Below are positions 36,103 to 46,300 of a stretch of DNA of 64,000 nt, piece by piece. The notes under the pieces were generated by a model. It made no database searches and was not told where the DNA came from. It saw only the letters and a program-made list of their open reading frames with translations. The stretch is from Cognatundibacterium rivi (GTDB lineage Bacteria > Pseudomonadota > Gammaproteobacteria > Burkholderiales > Burkholderiaceae_D): NCBI RefSeq assembly GCF_018139565.1, contig NZ_JAGSPK010000001.1, positions 186,001 to 250,000 on the forward strand, written 5' to 3'. Position 1 is the stretch's first letter. Each line of letters begins with the position of its first letter. A program made the position numbers and the translations under genes.

Positions 36103-38448
36103 ATGTCTGAATCTACTTCCCCCATCTCTTTTTCCGATCTGCAACTGAGTGCGCCTTTGCTGCGCGCCTTGCAAGATGTCGGCTACGAAACCCCGTCACC
36201 TATTCAGGCGGCGACCATCCCTTACCTGATGGATAACCGCGATGTCCTCGGGCAGGCGCAAACCGGCACCGGTAAAACGGCCTCATTTGCCTTGCCTATT
36301 CTGTCGCGTATCGATATTCGTCAGACCACACCGCAAGCACTGGTGCTGGCACCAACCCGCGAGCTGGCGATTCAGGTTGCCGAAGCATTCCAGACCTATG
36401 CGCGCCATATTCCCGGCTTTCACGTGTTGCCAATTTATGGCGGACAAAGCTATGGCCCGCAATTGTCGGCACTGCGCCGTGGTGTGCACGTGGTTGTCGG
36501 TACGCCGGGTCGCGTGATTGATCACCTCGACAAAGGCTCACTCGATTTATCTGCGCTCAAAACGCTGGTGCTTGATGAAGCCGATGAAATGCTGCGTATG
36601 GGCTTTATCGATGACGTCGAACGCATTCTGCAGGAAACACCGGAAAATCGTCAGACTGCCTTGTTTTCGGCAACGATGCCATCGGCCATCAAACGCATTG
36701 CCCAGACTTATCTGAACAAGCCTGCCGAAGTCACGATTGCAGCTAAAACCGGCACCGCCGACAATATCCGCCAGCGTTACTGGCTGGTATCCGGTATGCA
36801 TAAACTGGATGCCTTAACCCGTATTCTTGAAGCTGAAACCTTTGACGGCATGATCATCTTCGCGCGTACCAAACTCGGCACCGAAGAACTCGCCGCCAAA
36901 CTCGATGCCAGAGGCTTTTCTGTGGCTGCGATCAATGGCGACATCAATCAGCAGCAACGTGAACGCACAATCCAGCAACTGAAAGACGGCAAGATCGATA
37001 TTCTGGTAGCGACTGACGTTGCCGCACGTGGTCTGGACGTAGAACGTATCAGCCACGTCATCAACTACGATGTACCGTATGACCCTGAAAGCTATACGCA
37101 CCGTATCGGCCGTACCGGTCGTGCGGGACGCAGCGGTGAAGCGATACTGTTCATTACACCGCGTGAGAAAAATCTGCTGAAAGCGATAGAACGTGCGACC
37201 CGCCAGCCAGTGTCACCATTGGAATTGCCGACGATACAGACTGTGAACGATGTCCGTATCGCCCGCTTCAAAGATCAGATCACTGCGACATTGGCGCAGG
37301 ATGGCTTGCAAGAATTCACTTCGCTGATCGAAGCTTACGAACAGGAACACAATATTCCTGCCATCGAAATCGCAGCTGCCTTAGCAAAAATGGCGCGCGG
37401 CGATGAACCATTGCTGCTGGATAAAAATCGTCGTGAAGTTAAAAACGATGATAGCTGGCGTGATGAACGCCCAGCTCGCAGCGATCGCGGTGAGCGTCCT
37501 TCACGTGATCGTGGTGATCGTGGCGAGCGCGGCGACCGTGGCGACAGATTTGAGCGTGAAGACCGTGGTTCACGTCGCGAACATAGCCCGCGCGTTGCCG
37601 AACCTGGCATGCAAACCTACCGCATCGCGGTTGGCCATGAGCATGGTGTAAAGCCCGGTAATATCGTTGGTGCGATTGCGAACGAAGCGAATATCGAATC
37701 GAAATTTATTGGCCGCATCGATATTTACGACGATTACACGATTCTCGATCTGCCTGATAATTTGCCAGCAGACATGCTGGATCATCTGAAGTCTGTGCGG
37801 GTGGCCGGTCAGTCTTTGCGTATCAGTGCCGAAAAAGCGGGTGCCGCCGCTGCACCTGCCGCACGCCCTGCACGTGCTGAAACTCGTGCCGAACCGCGTG
37901 CTGAGCGCGCACCGCGTATCGTTGACAGCGCACCCGGCAGCCGTTTGAATCAGGTGGTCGATCGTGCTTTTACTAGCAAAGAAGACGACGAACCACGTCC
38001 GGCTAAATCGAAAAAAGACAAGGAAAAAGTCAGCATTCCTATGCAGACTTATCGTATTGAAGTCGGCAAGGCGGATGCCGTCACGCCAGCGAATATCGTC
38101 GGCGCGATTGCTAACGAAGCGGGGCTGGAAGCGAAATACATCGGTCGCATTGCTATTTTCGACGATCACAGCACACTGGATCTGCCGGATGGCATGCCTA
38201 AGGAATTATTGCAGCAGCTCAAGGATGTCTGGGTCGCCGGTAAACAAATACGTATCAGCGCAGTCGGCCCATCCAGCGGCGGTATCGCGGCAGACTTCCC
38301 TGCCGGTCAGAAACGTGGTGGCGGCGATCGTCGCGTTGCGGAAAAAGCGCATGGCAAACCAGGTTTTAAATCGGCTAAACCCGGTGAACGTCGTCCATCG
38401 AAGTTTGATAAAGACAGCGGTACCACGCGCCGTAAGTCGGGTAAATAA
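36103..38448 (+). CDS. deaD: DEAD-box RNA helicase (DeaD/CsdA type) with two DbpA-like RNA-binding domains
   Basis: 781 residues from the ATG at 36103; ATG 36079 in the same frame is an alternative. All helicase motifs are present: Q-motif SPIQ, AQTGTGKT, PTRELA, TPGR, DEADEML, SATMP, ATDVAARGLD and HRIGRTGRAGR. After a positively charged RGD/RGE-rich linker (about 465-497) come two copies of a DbpA-type RNA-binding domain, starting with MQTYRI at residues 503 and 647. They are similar in sequence (IVGAIANEA, YIGRI or FIGRI, LDLP, VAGxxxRIS). One such domain is usual. DeaD relatives unwind RNA in ribosome assembly and mRNA decay, often in the cold. Confidence 0.95.
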   Translation: MSESTSPISFSDLQLSAPLLRALQDVGYETPSPIQAATIPYLMDNRDVLGQAQTGTGKTASFALPILSRIDIRQTTPQALVLAPTRELAIQVAEAFQTYARHIPGFHVLPIYGGQSYGPQLSALRRGVHVVVGTPGRVIDHLDKGSLDLSALKTLVLDEADEMLRMGFIDDVERILQETPENRQTALFSATMPSAIKRIAQTYLNKPAEVTIAAKTGTADNIRQRYWLVSGMHKLDALTRILEAETFDGMIIFARTKLGTEELAAKLDARGFSVAAINGDINQQQRERTIQQLKDGKIDILVATDVAARGLDVERISHVINYDVPYDPESYTHRIGRTGRAGRSGEAILFITPREKNLLKAIERATRQPVSPLELPTIQTVNDVRIARFKDQITATLAQDGLQEFTSLIEAYEQEHNIPAIEIAAALAKMARGDEPLLLDKNRREVKNDDSWRDERPARSDRGERPSRDRGDRGERGDRGDRFEREDRGSRREHSPRVAEPGMQTYRIAVGHEHGVKPGNIVGAIANEANIESKFIGRIDIYDDYTILDLPDNLPADMLDHLKSVRVAGQSLRISAEKAGAAAAPAARPARAETRAEPRAERAPRIVDSAPGSRLNQVVDRAFTSKEDDEPRPAKSKKDKEKVSIPMQTYRIEVGKADAVTPANIVGAIANEAGLEAKYIGRIAIFDDHSTLDLPDGMPKELLQQLKDVWVAGKQIRISAVGPSSGGIAADFPAGQKRGGGDRRVAEKAHGKPGFKSAKPGERRPSKFDKDSGTTRRKSGK

Positions 38449-38502
38449 GTCAGCTGAATAAGCGTAATAATCCCGTTATTATTACGGGATGAAAGCATAA
38501 AA

Positions 38503-38530
38503 AAAACCGCCACAATGGCGGTTTTTTTTA
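38503..38530. terminator. Bidirectional terminator
   Basis: ACCGCC (38506-38511) pairs with GGCGGT (38517-38522), with A and T runs on either side, between the convergent helicase and PpiC lipoprotein genes. A second small inverted repeat, TCCCGT / ACGGGA, lies just upstream (38471-38490). Confidence 0.85.
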
Positions 38531-38551
38531 TCGCTGAGCAGAGTGTCGCAA

Positions 38552-39493
38552 TTATTTTTTTGCTGCTTCTGCTGGTGCTGCAACAGGCGCTGGCGTTGCA
38601 GCAGGGCTTGCTGCCGCAGCGGAAGCCGGAGCGGCTGGTACGACAGCGGTGATTTCAATTTTTGCTTTGGCTTTCAGATCGTCAAAAGTCTTTTTCAGGT
38701 TTTGCTGTTGCAATTGCTGTGTCAGCGCACCCTTCACGTCTTCCAGAGCTGGTACAGCCAATGGGCGGCTGTCGTCGAGAATAATGACGTGGTAGCCGAA
38801 TTGCGATTTGACTGGCGTTTCAGTGAACTTGCCTTTTTCCAGTTTCGCAACGGCTTCGCCGAATTCCGGCACCATGCTGCGTGGATTAAACCAGCCCAGA
38901 TCGCCGCCTTTCGCTTTGGAACCAGGGTCTTGTGATTTTGCTTTTGCCAGACCGTCGAATGCTTTCACGTCTTTCTTGATTTTGGCGATGATGTCTTTGG
39001 CTTCTTCTTCGCTGGCGACCAGAATATGGCGCGCTTTAAATTCTGTGCCGCCGGCCGTAGTTTTGAATTTATCGTATTCCGCTTTCAGTGCTTCATCGCT
39101 GACGGTCGCGGTTTTCATGTAGTCTTTAACGTAGGAATTGGCGAGGATAGACAAACGCGCCATGTCCAGTTGTTCTTTGACTTCAGGTACTTTATCCAGA
39201 CCTTTGTTCGTTGCTTCCTGCGCGACCAGAATTTGCATTGCCAGTTGGTCGATCACCATTTTGCGTGTTTCTTGATTATCCGGCATGCCTTGCGCTGCCT
39301 GCTGCTGCATGATCTGATCCAATTGTTTTTTGCTGATAGGCGTGCCATTCACAGTCGCGGCGACTGCTTCTTTGCTTTCCGCAGCGGCAGAAGCCGGGGC
39401 TGACGCTGAAGCGGCTTTATCCTTATCATTACAAGCGCTGAGTGCGAACAGAGCGATAGCGCTACCCAAAACTACACGGGATTTGATCGACAT
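38552..39493 (-). CDS. Peptidyl-prolyl isomerase lipoprotein (parvulin/PpiC type)
   Basis: 313 residues. The signal peptide ends in the lipobox ALSAC with the lipidated cysteine at 21, so the protein should be anchored in the periplasm. A SurA-N-like helical region (about 45-145) precedes a rotamase domain with the motifs ARHILVASEEEA, DPGSKAKGGDLGWF, MVPEFGEAV and SQFGYHVIILDD. The C-terminus is a long Ala/Pro-rich tail. It probably helps outer-membrane or secreted protein folding. It resembles the EpsD-like/PpiC lipoproteins of betaproteobacteria, but no exopolysaccharide genes are adjacent. Confidence 0.92.
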   Translation of the reverse strand: MSIKSRVVLGSAIALFALSACNDKDKAASASAPASAAAESKEAVAATVNGTPISKKQLDQIMQQQAAQGMPDNQETRKMVIDQLAMQILVAQEATNKGLDKVPEVKEQLDMARLSILANSYVKDYMKTATVSDEALKAEYDKFKTTAGGTEFKARHILVASEEEAKDIIAKIKKDVKAFDGLAKAKSQDPGSKAKGGDLGWFNPRSMVPEFGEAVAKLEKGKFTETPVKSQFGYHVIILDDSRPLAVPALEDVKGALTQQLQQQNLKKTFDDLKAKAKIEITAVVPAAPASAAAASPAATPAPVAAPAEAAKK

Positions 39494-39802
39494 GAAAATT
39501 TCCTTAAATGTGAACTGCGGTTGAAATTCGTTTCAGCTGCGATGCAACTTAGTCACGATTTTGCAGCAGACGATAATGTCTGATGCTTCCAAAATAAAAT
39601 TGCCGCTGAATTTTACCCGCAATGCGGGACGAGCTGTTAGTTATTCATTTTTCATGACTTCCTCAGGATTTTCTTCTTTGAGCAATGTTCTGCCAACGGC
39701 ACAGAAATGCAGATAAATACGTCCATTTCAAGGTGTATTGTTTTCCAACTGCGCGACAGGCAGCATACAATGCAAGCTGATTCTATACAGTGAGCATGCA
39801 CC
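39494..39802. other. Divergent intergenic region, no gene seen
   Basis: 309 bases between the divergent PpiC lipoprotein and a hypothetical gene. Short frames here have no Shine-Dalgarno or convincing composition. Promoters for both neighbours are expected but none was identified clearly. Confidence 0.5.
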
Positions 39803-40318
39803 ATGAGCGATACCAGCAAAGATACGGTTCCTGACAATCTCGCCGAAATGCTGCCGGTCGGCATGATTAATGGCGGCGGTACCGCAGCAGCGGCGATGGC
39901 ACAAGTTGCGCAGCGCAAGCGCGGCGTGCCGGGTTGGGAGGCCTTTCATTACGAGCGCATTTCACCGACAGAATTTGAAGTGACAGGCGGCGTTGCGGTG
40001 AATATCGGCGGTGTCAAAAAATTTCAGACCACGGATGACGCGTTGACGGTGACAGAAGCGGAAGTGCTGGCGGCGATGCGCGCTGTACAGGAAGTCGTGC
40101 CGCCCGTGCCACAGGCTTTACTGGAACAGGATTTGCTCGCCGCGGATATTGGCAAAACCGTCAGCGGTACTGAACAGCAGTTCTTAAAAGTAGTGTTTGC
40201 CTTGCCCGCCGATGCTGCTGGCAGACAAAGAATCTTGCAGGCATTTCAGTTGCAGGCGAATTTTTTTGGCGCGAAAGTACAAGCCTGTTCTTTACATGAA
40301 ACGCAGCCTTACAACTGA
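39803..40318 (+). CDS. Conserved-looking hypothetical protein
   Basis: 171 residues, not recognised. There is no signal peptide or membrane segment. The N-terminus contains a Gly/Ala-rich stretch (GMINGGGTAAAAMAQVAQRK), followed by a strand-rich middle part (HYERISPTEFEVTGGVAVNIGGVKKF) and a helical C-terminal part with Glu and Val. Codon use matches neighbouring genes and the frame is clean, so it is probably real and cytoplasmic. It is a single gene between divergent and convergent neighbours, so context gives no hint of function. Confidence 0.7.
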   Translation: MSDTSKDTVPDNLAEMLPVGMINGGGTAAAAMAQVAQRKRGVPGWEAFHYERISPTEFEVTGGVAVNIGGVKKFQTTDDALTVTEAEVLAAMRAVQEVVPPVPQALLEQDLLAADIGKTVSGTEQQFLKVVFALPADAAGRQRILQAFQLQANFFGAKVQACSLHETQPYN

Positions 40319-40373
40319 TTTTTGCAGCGATTTTTGTGGCTTTGTATTTTCCCCTGAATGCATGTCCGCATAA

Positions 40374-40413
40374 AATAAGGCCTGCAGGCGTAAAAGCGGC
40401 TGTAAGCCTTATT
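40374..40413. other. Hairpin downstream of the hypothetical gene
   Basis: AATAAGGC...GCCTTATT arms pair across about 24 bases. The T run is weak, so it is only a possible terminator between the convergent hypothetical and ligase genes. Confidence 0.35.
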
Positions 40414-40467
40414 GATCAAGGAGTTTGATCTGAGGTTTGATTTTATGTTTGATTTTACGTTGAATGC

Positions 40468-41373
40468 TTATTCACTCTCCCTGACGCGCAGGAAGGTCGC
40501 AAATTTCGGTATGCCATTTGCACTCAGATCGCGGTAACGATAGGTGACCGTGCTGCCGATGGCGGGCGGTGATTGCCGTTGCGCGTCGCTCAGACCGCTA
40601 CCGAGCCGGAAGCGTTGACCTTCCGGCGTTTGCACCAGCAAGGCACCGAGTAAACCCTGATATTTTCCACGCCCCGGTTCGTGGCCGATGACCACCGCTT
40701 CCGCATCCAGATGCAATTTCAGTTTCAGCAGCACATCCGAGCGGCCGGTCTGCCAGACCGCATCCGCCTGATGCAGCATCAGGCCTTCCGCTCCCTCACT
40801 GACGATTTTTTTCAACAGCGCCTGCAGTTCGGTGTGGTCGCTGACGCGCTGCTGCGGCAATACCTGCAACCAGGGCACCTGACTGCGTGCGACGCTATTT
40901 CTGAGCGTCACCAGACGTTCGCTGAAACTACCCTGTGCTTCGGGTAGTTCATAAATCTGATAGCTGATTTGCCGCCATTCGGCCTCGTCCGGGAGCTGTC
41001 GCCGGACTGCTGCTGACAAGGCTTCAAAACGGCGTCGCCCCATCCATAATTCACCATCCAGCGGATGTGTCGGCAGGCCGGCGATGAACCATGCAGGTGC
41101 CTGTATCAGGCGGCCACTGCGGAAACGCAACTGCTTACCATCCCATATTGCGCGCACACCATCGAGCTTTTCACTGACCAGATATGCCGCCGGATTCACC
41201 TTCGCATGGTAATTGCGTGCCAGCAGTATCGCTGGTGCCTCGATGTCAGTGGCTGCGATGGTGCTACTTGGCAGCAATGCCAGTGGTGTAACGACACCGG
41301 CGAGGCACAGGCTCAGAACGAGCGCGCGTAAGCGCGGCAGGGGCAAGCGTGGAGGCAAAGGATTGCAACGCAT
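40468..41373 (-). CDS. Periplasmic ATP-dependent DNA ligase (LigE-like)
   Basis: 301 residues. The N-terminus is a signal peptide (LRALVLSLCLAGVVTPLALL, then SSTIAATD), so the ligase should be exported. The nucleotidyltransferase motif I is SEKLDGVRAIW with K69 as the adenylated lysine. Later motifs are DGELW (III), EGLMLH (IV) and LLKLKLH (V), followed by an OB-fold with GSTVTYRYRDL. Such minimal ligases, called Lig E, are known from Gram-negative bacteria and are thought to act on DNA outside the cytoplasm, possibly linked to DNA uptake. No competence genes are nearby. Confidence 0.88.
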   Translation of the reverse strand: MRCNPLPPRLPLPRLRALVLSLCLAGVVTPLALLPSSTIAATDIEAPAILLARNYHAKVNPAAYLVSEKLDGVRAIWDGKQLRFRSGRLIQAPAWFIAGLPTHPLDGELWMGRRRFEALSAAVRRQLPDEAEWRQISYQIYELPEAQGSFSERLVTLRNSVARSQVPWLQVLPQQRVSDHTELQALLKKIVSEGAEGLMLHQADAVWQTGRSDVLLKLKLHLDAEAVVIGHEPGRGKYQGLLGALLVQTPEGQRFRLGSGLSDAQRQSPPAIGSTVTYRYRDLSANGIPKFATFLRVRESE

Positions 41374-41488
41374 AATGAGCTTTCTGTCGAATGAATCACC
41401 AGTGAAAAAAGAGAGGACTGAGAACGGATACAGAGTACTGATCAGAGTGCAGCGTCACCATTGGGCTGATTCGCCTTTATTCATCGCT

Positions 41489-41974
41489 TCATAGCTGCTT
41501 TTCCCAATAACCGACATCAATCCAGCGACCAAACTTAAAGCCGACTTCCTTGAAGTGAGCGACCTTTGTCATGCCAAATTTTTCATGCAGCGCCACGCTG
41601 GCCGGATTCGGCAGGGAAATACCCGCAATGACCGAATGCATGCCACGCTGCTGCAGATCGTCGATCAGATGCGCGTACAGTTGTGAGCCTATGCCGCTGA
41701 GTTTGCGTTCGGGGCTGACGTAAGCGGATATTTCAACCGAAAACCGATAAGCATGGCGGGTTCGCCAAGGGCTGGCATAAGCGTAACCCAGAATGACGCC
41801 ATCTTCCTCGCAGACATACCATGGCAAACCCGCTGCAAATACGGCACTGATACGTTCCGCCATCGCCGGTGCGCGCACGGTGGTGTCTTCAAAGCTGATG
41901 GTCGTGTTCAGAACGTAGCGGTTATAAATGGCGCAGATTGCAGCGGCGTCGTCAGCGTTGGCTAAACGGATCAC
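41489..41974 (-). CDS. GNAT family N-acetyltransferase (phosphinothricin acetyltransferase-like)
   Basis: 161 residues. The acetyl-CoA-binding motif reads SPERKLSGIGSQLYAHLI, and the segments FEDTTVRAPAMAERI, GYAYASPWRTRHAYRFSVE and NPASVALHEKFGMTKVAHFKEVGFKFGRWIDVGYWEK are hallmarks of the PAT/MnaT branch. These enzymes acetylate the amino group of phosphinothricin, methionine sulfone or related compounds. The exact substrate here is unknown. It is a single minus-strand gene. Confidence 0.9.
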   Translation of the reverse strand: MIRLANADDAAAICAIYNRYVLNTTISFEDTTVRAPAMAERISAVFAAGLPWYVCEEDGVILGYAYASPWRTRHAYRFSVEISAYVSPERKLSGIGSQLYAHLIDDLQQRGMHSVIAGISLPNPASVALHEKFGMTKVAHFKEVGFKFGRWIDVGYWEKQL

Positions 41975-42266
41975 AATTCATCCTTTAACAAAATCAATGT
42001 GCGGCAGGGATTCTTATTGGAGAAAGAAACATAGGGGCTTATTCATGTTTCTCATCCTTATTCGCAAAAGCCTCAAAATTCGAATTGATTATGATATTTA
42101 TTTATCATTTTGTCTTGTGGCTTTTGCATCATATTTATTCTTTGTTATCGTTGTTCCGGCCGCTCGCTGCAGGCAAAACAGACTTCGCTGATAATAGGCA
42201 TCCCAAGCATTGCTTGTCTGAGTCCGGGAATCGCCCGCCACAAGCTTTGCATCACAGGCAGACGAT

Positions 42267-43256
42267 ATGGCTCTACTTTCTATTCTTGATCTTTCCCCGA
42301 TTGCACAAGGGACAGAACCCGCGCAATCCTTTAAAAATTCGCTCGATCTGGCGCAACACGCCGAACGCTGGGCGTATCACCGTTTCTGGCTGGCAGAGCA
42401 TCACGGCATGCCTGGCATTGCCAGTGCTGCCACGGCTGTCCTCATTGCGCACGTAGCTGGCGGGACGCGGAGCATCCGCGTCGGCGCTGGCGGCATCATG
42501 CTGCCGAATCACTCACCTTTAGTGATTGCCGAACAATTCGGTACGCTGGAATCGCTGTTTCCGGGTCGCATTGATCTTGGTCTGGGTCGTGCGCCGGGTT
42601 CCGATCAGCGCACTGCACGGGCGTTGCGGCGACACCTGAGTTCCGATGCTGATGAATTTCCGCAGGATGTCGCGGAATTACTCGATTATTTTTCTGATGA
42701 GCCTCACTCTGCCGTGAAAGCGGTACCGGGAGCGGGCTTGCATGTGCCGGTGTGGATACTCGGCTCCAGCTTATACGGTGCGCAACTGGCGGCAGCAATG
42801 GGCTTGCCGTATGCGTTTGCGTCGCATTTCGCGCCGCAGCAGATGATGCAGGCAGTGGAGATTTATCGTGCCACGTTCCGGCCATCAGCGTATCTGGCAA
42901 AGCCGTATGTGATGCTGGGATTCAATGTATTTGCCGCCGATACCGATGACCAGGCGCATTTGCTGGCAAGCTCGGCGCAGCAGGCTTTCGTGAATTTACG
43001 CAGTGGCAGGCCGGCGAAAATTCCACCGCCAGTAGAAAATTTCATGCAACAACTGGGTGAAGGCGAGCGCGCATTGCTGAACCAGATTCTGGCCTGTTCA
43101 GCCATCGGTTCGCCAGCGACGGTAACCCAGCAGATGCGCGATTTCATTGCCCGCACCGGTGCTGATGAACTGATGATCGCCTCGAATATTTTTGAGCATC
43201 AGGCACGCCTGCATTCGTATGAAATCGTGGCAAAAATAAGTTCTGCCTTGACATAA
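42267..43256 (+). CDS. Luciferase-like (LLM class) flavin-dependent oxidoreductase
   Basis: 329 residues. The N-terminus [12 protein letters not shown] with [25 protein letters not shown] and the [26 protein letters not shown] block are typical of group-1 bacterial luciferase-like oxidoreductases (YhbW type). [14 protein letters not shown] is a further signature. The reaction probably uses reduced FMN, but the substrate is unknown. It is the only plus-strand gene between the GNAT gene and the efflux operon and ends in a good terminator. Confidence 0.93.
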   Translation: MALLSILDLSPIAQGTEPAQSFKNSLDLAQHAERWAYHRFWLAEHHGMPGIASAATAVLIAHVAGGTRSIRVGAGGIMLPNHSPLVIAEQFGTLESLFPGRIDLGLGRAPGSDQRTARALRRHLSSDADEFPQDVAELLDYFSDEPHSAVKAVPGAGLHVPVWILGSSLYGAQLAAAMGLPYAFASHFAPQQMMQAVEIYRATFRPSAYLAKPYVMLGFNVFAADTDDQAHLLASSAQQAFVNLRSGRPAKIPPPVENFMQQLGEGERALLNQILACSAIGSPATVTQQMRDFIARTGADELMIASNIFEHQARLHSYEIVAKISSALT

Positions 43257-43260
43257 AAAA

Positions 43261-43293
43261 AGCCTGCCAATTTTCGGTTGGCAGGCTGTAAAA
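43261..43293 (+). terminator. Terminator after the LLM oxidoreductase gene
   Basis: A perfect 10-bp stem, AGCCTGCCAA at 43261-43270 with TTGGCAGGCT at 43278-43287, is preceded by an A run. The T run on the plus strand is poor, so it may work better for the minus-strand efflux genes. Confidence 0.7.
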
Positions 43294-43354
43294 AATGCTG
43301 GAGGATACTTAGGAGAAAGCCCCAGCATCGGGGATAACTGTTGCGGCTTGCCCT

Positions 43355-46300
43355 TTATTTCATCTGATCTGCACCTGACAGGCTGGTTGCGACAATGCCT
43401 GTGCTGCTTTTGCGCCCACTGATCAGCCGCCACAACTTCAGCAGGCTGCGATAAATCAGGCGGACAAAGGTCAGCGTGAAAAATGCTTCCAGCATGGTGA
43501 CGATAAATGCCAGCGACGGATGATAACGGGTGCCACGCGCATGCATTTTGTCCATCATGCGATCTTTCGCAATTTCTATGCTGTCGTAGAAAGTCGGTAC
43601 GACCAACAAGGTCAGCAAGGTTGAGGTGATGGTGCCGCCGATAATGGCGATCGCCAGCGGACGGTAAAATTCACCGCCTTCACCCAGCCCCAGTGCGACC
43701 GGCATCATGCCAGCGATCAGCGCAAACGTTGTCATCAGAATCGGACGCAGACGCACGCGGCCCGCCTGCATCAGCGCTTCTTCGCGGTTCATGCCTTCTG
43801 CTTCATTTTTACGTGCCGCATCGAGCAACAGAATCGCATTTTTCGCCACCAGACCCATCAGCATGATGACGCCGATCAGACTCATCAGATTGATTGTGCT
43901 TCCGGTGATCAACAAGGCCAGAACGACGCCGATCAGCGATAAAGGCAGCGACAGCATCACTCCCAGCGGCGCAGTGAATGAGCCGAACTGCATTACCAGA
44001 ATCAGATACATCAGACCGATACCGGACAACAATGCAATCATCATCGCGCCGAACACTTCTTCCTGATCCTGACCCGAGCCGGTAATGTTCAGACCGTAGC
44101 CTGGCGGATAGTTAAACGACTCCGCCAGTTTCTTGGCATCGGCAATCACTTCACCATTCGAGCGACCCTGTGCATTGGCAGAAACGGTGATCGTGCGCTT
44201 GCCGTTGCTGTGCTCAATACCCGATGGCCCTTTGCCCATGCTGATGCTGGCGATCTGATCCAGCGGCACCATCTGGTTAGTTCCGGTGATGGCGATCGGC
44301 AGGCGTTCGATGTTTTCCTTGCTGACACGGTCATCCGGATGCAGGCGCACCGCAACGTCACGGGTTTCACCGGTAGGATCGACCCAGTCACCGACTTCGA
44401 TACCGGCAAATGCAACGCGCAAAGCCTGTGCTGCATCATTCGAAGAAATGCCCATAGAATTTGCCAGACCGCGGTTCAGTTCTATCTTCAGTTCTTTTTT
44501 CGGATCTTGCTGAGACAAGCCGATATCGACCGCGCCCGGCACGTTCTGCAGTTTTTCCATGTAAGCACTGGTAATTTCCAGCAGCTTGCGTGAATCCGGG
44601 CCGGTAAATTCTATCTGTACCGGTTTGCGGGCACCGTTGTTCAGATCATCCAGAACCGTGTATTCAGCACCGACTAATGGTTTGATTTTATTTCGCAATT
44701 CAACGGCAATTTCTTTGGCGCTGCGTTTGCGTTCAGTCCGCTTACCGATGTCGACATAGATACGGCCACCCGACGGTGTGATATTGCTGTTAGTGTCTTT
44801 GGTCTCAGAGATTGTGCGTGCAATGGCGGCTGCTCTTTCCATTTTCAGGCGCGCATATTCCAGAGAAGACGAAGCCGGTGTGCGCACTTCTATCATCAGG
44901 TTGCCGGAATCGGCGGTCGGCAAAAAGCTGGTGCCGCCCCATTTGATTTGCAGACCGAGAGCCGTAATCAGGCTGACCAGCGCAATCGTCCCCATCCAGC
45001 GGCGATGATGTAACGCCCAGGCAATCACCCGGCCATAACGGTCAGCCTGATGATCAAACCAGTTATTGAAACGTTCCAGTATTTTTCCCAAACCTTTTTT
45101 CGGCGCGGTGTGATGATCTGGCGGATCGCCCCAGTAAGCCGACAACATCGGATCCAGCGTGAATGAAATACCCAGACTGACCAGTACCGAGCAGGTTACC
45201 GTCAGCGCGAACGGCCGGAACCATTCACCTGGCATCCCCGGCATAAAGGCGACCGGAATAAATACCGCAATAATCGAAAACGTCGTTGCTGCCACTGCCA
45301 GACCGATTTCTGCTGTGCCTTCCAGCGCCGCAGTGCGGCGGTCTGAGCCCATTTGCATGTGCCGCACGATGTTTTCACGAACCACGATCGCATCATCGAT
45401 CAGCACGCCAATCGCGAGTGACAGACCAAGCAGGGTCATGAAATTCAAGGTGAAGCCACACAACCATACCGCGATAAAGGCCGCAACCACCGAGGTTGGT
45501 AAGCTGAGTGCCGTAATTAGTGTGGAGCGCCAAGAGTTCAGGAAGGCATACACCACAAAAATCGTCAGACCGGCACCGAGTACCAGCGATTCAATCACAT
45601 TATTCAGGCTGTTCTGTGCGTCTTTACCGCCATCGCGCGTGATTTCAAGCTTGGTGCCCGGCTGATCTTTTTCGAAACCAGTATTGATTTCTTTCACCAT
45701 TTCGCGCACGGCGGTCGCAACGCTGACCGTGCTTGCTTCGCGCGATTTCGTGATTTGCATACCCACATTCGGTTTGCCGCTGCGTATGCTTAAACCATTG
45801 ATGTCGGCAAAGCTGTCTTCAATAGTGGCGACCTGCGCAAGACGCACGATCTGATCGCCATTCCGTTTCACGACGATGCCCTGAAATTCTTCTGGCGATT
45901 CGATGCGTCCGACCAGACGTATGCTCTCTTCATCCAGCTTGCCGCGAATTTTTCCGACCGGTGCGTTGGTATTCTGATTGCGTAGGGCATTGACGACTTC
46001 GCCGACGGACACGTTAAATTCGCGCAGCTTTTCAGCACGGAGTAAAACCGATAATTCGCGTTTCAGCGAGCCATTCACAACTACTGTGGCAACACCGGGA
46101 ACGGCGCGGAATTTATCTGCCAGCAGATCTTCCGCCATCCGAGAAATTTCGGCATGACTCAGTTTGCTTGATGACAGCGCCATGTTGATGATGGGTTGGG
46201 CCGATGGATCCCAGCGTTTGATAACAGGCTCCCGCATCTCCGTCGGCATTTTGTAGCGCACCGCAGAAATCACATTGCGCACGTCATCACTGGCTTCGAT

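Noticed and set aside
42085..42456. Plus-strand frame before the LLM oxidoreductase
   Set aside because: It overlaps the real start in another frame and its hydrophobic N-terminus comes from an AT-rich spacer; no ribosome site.
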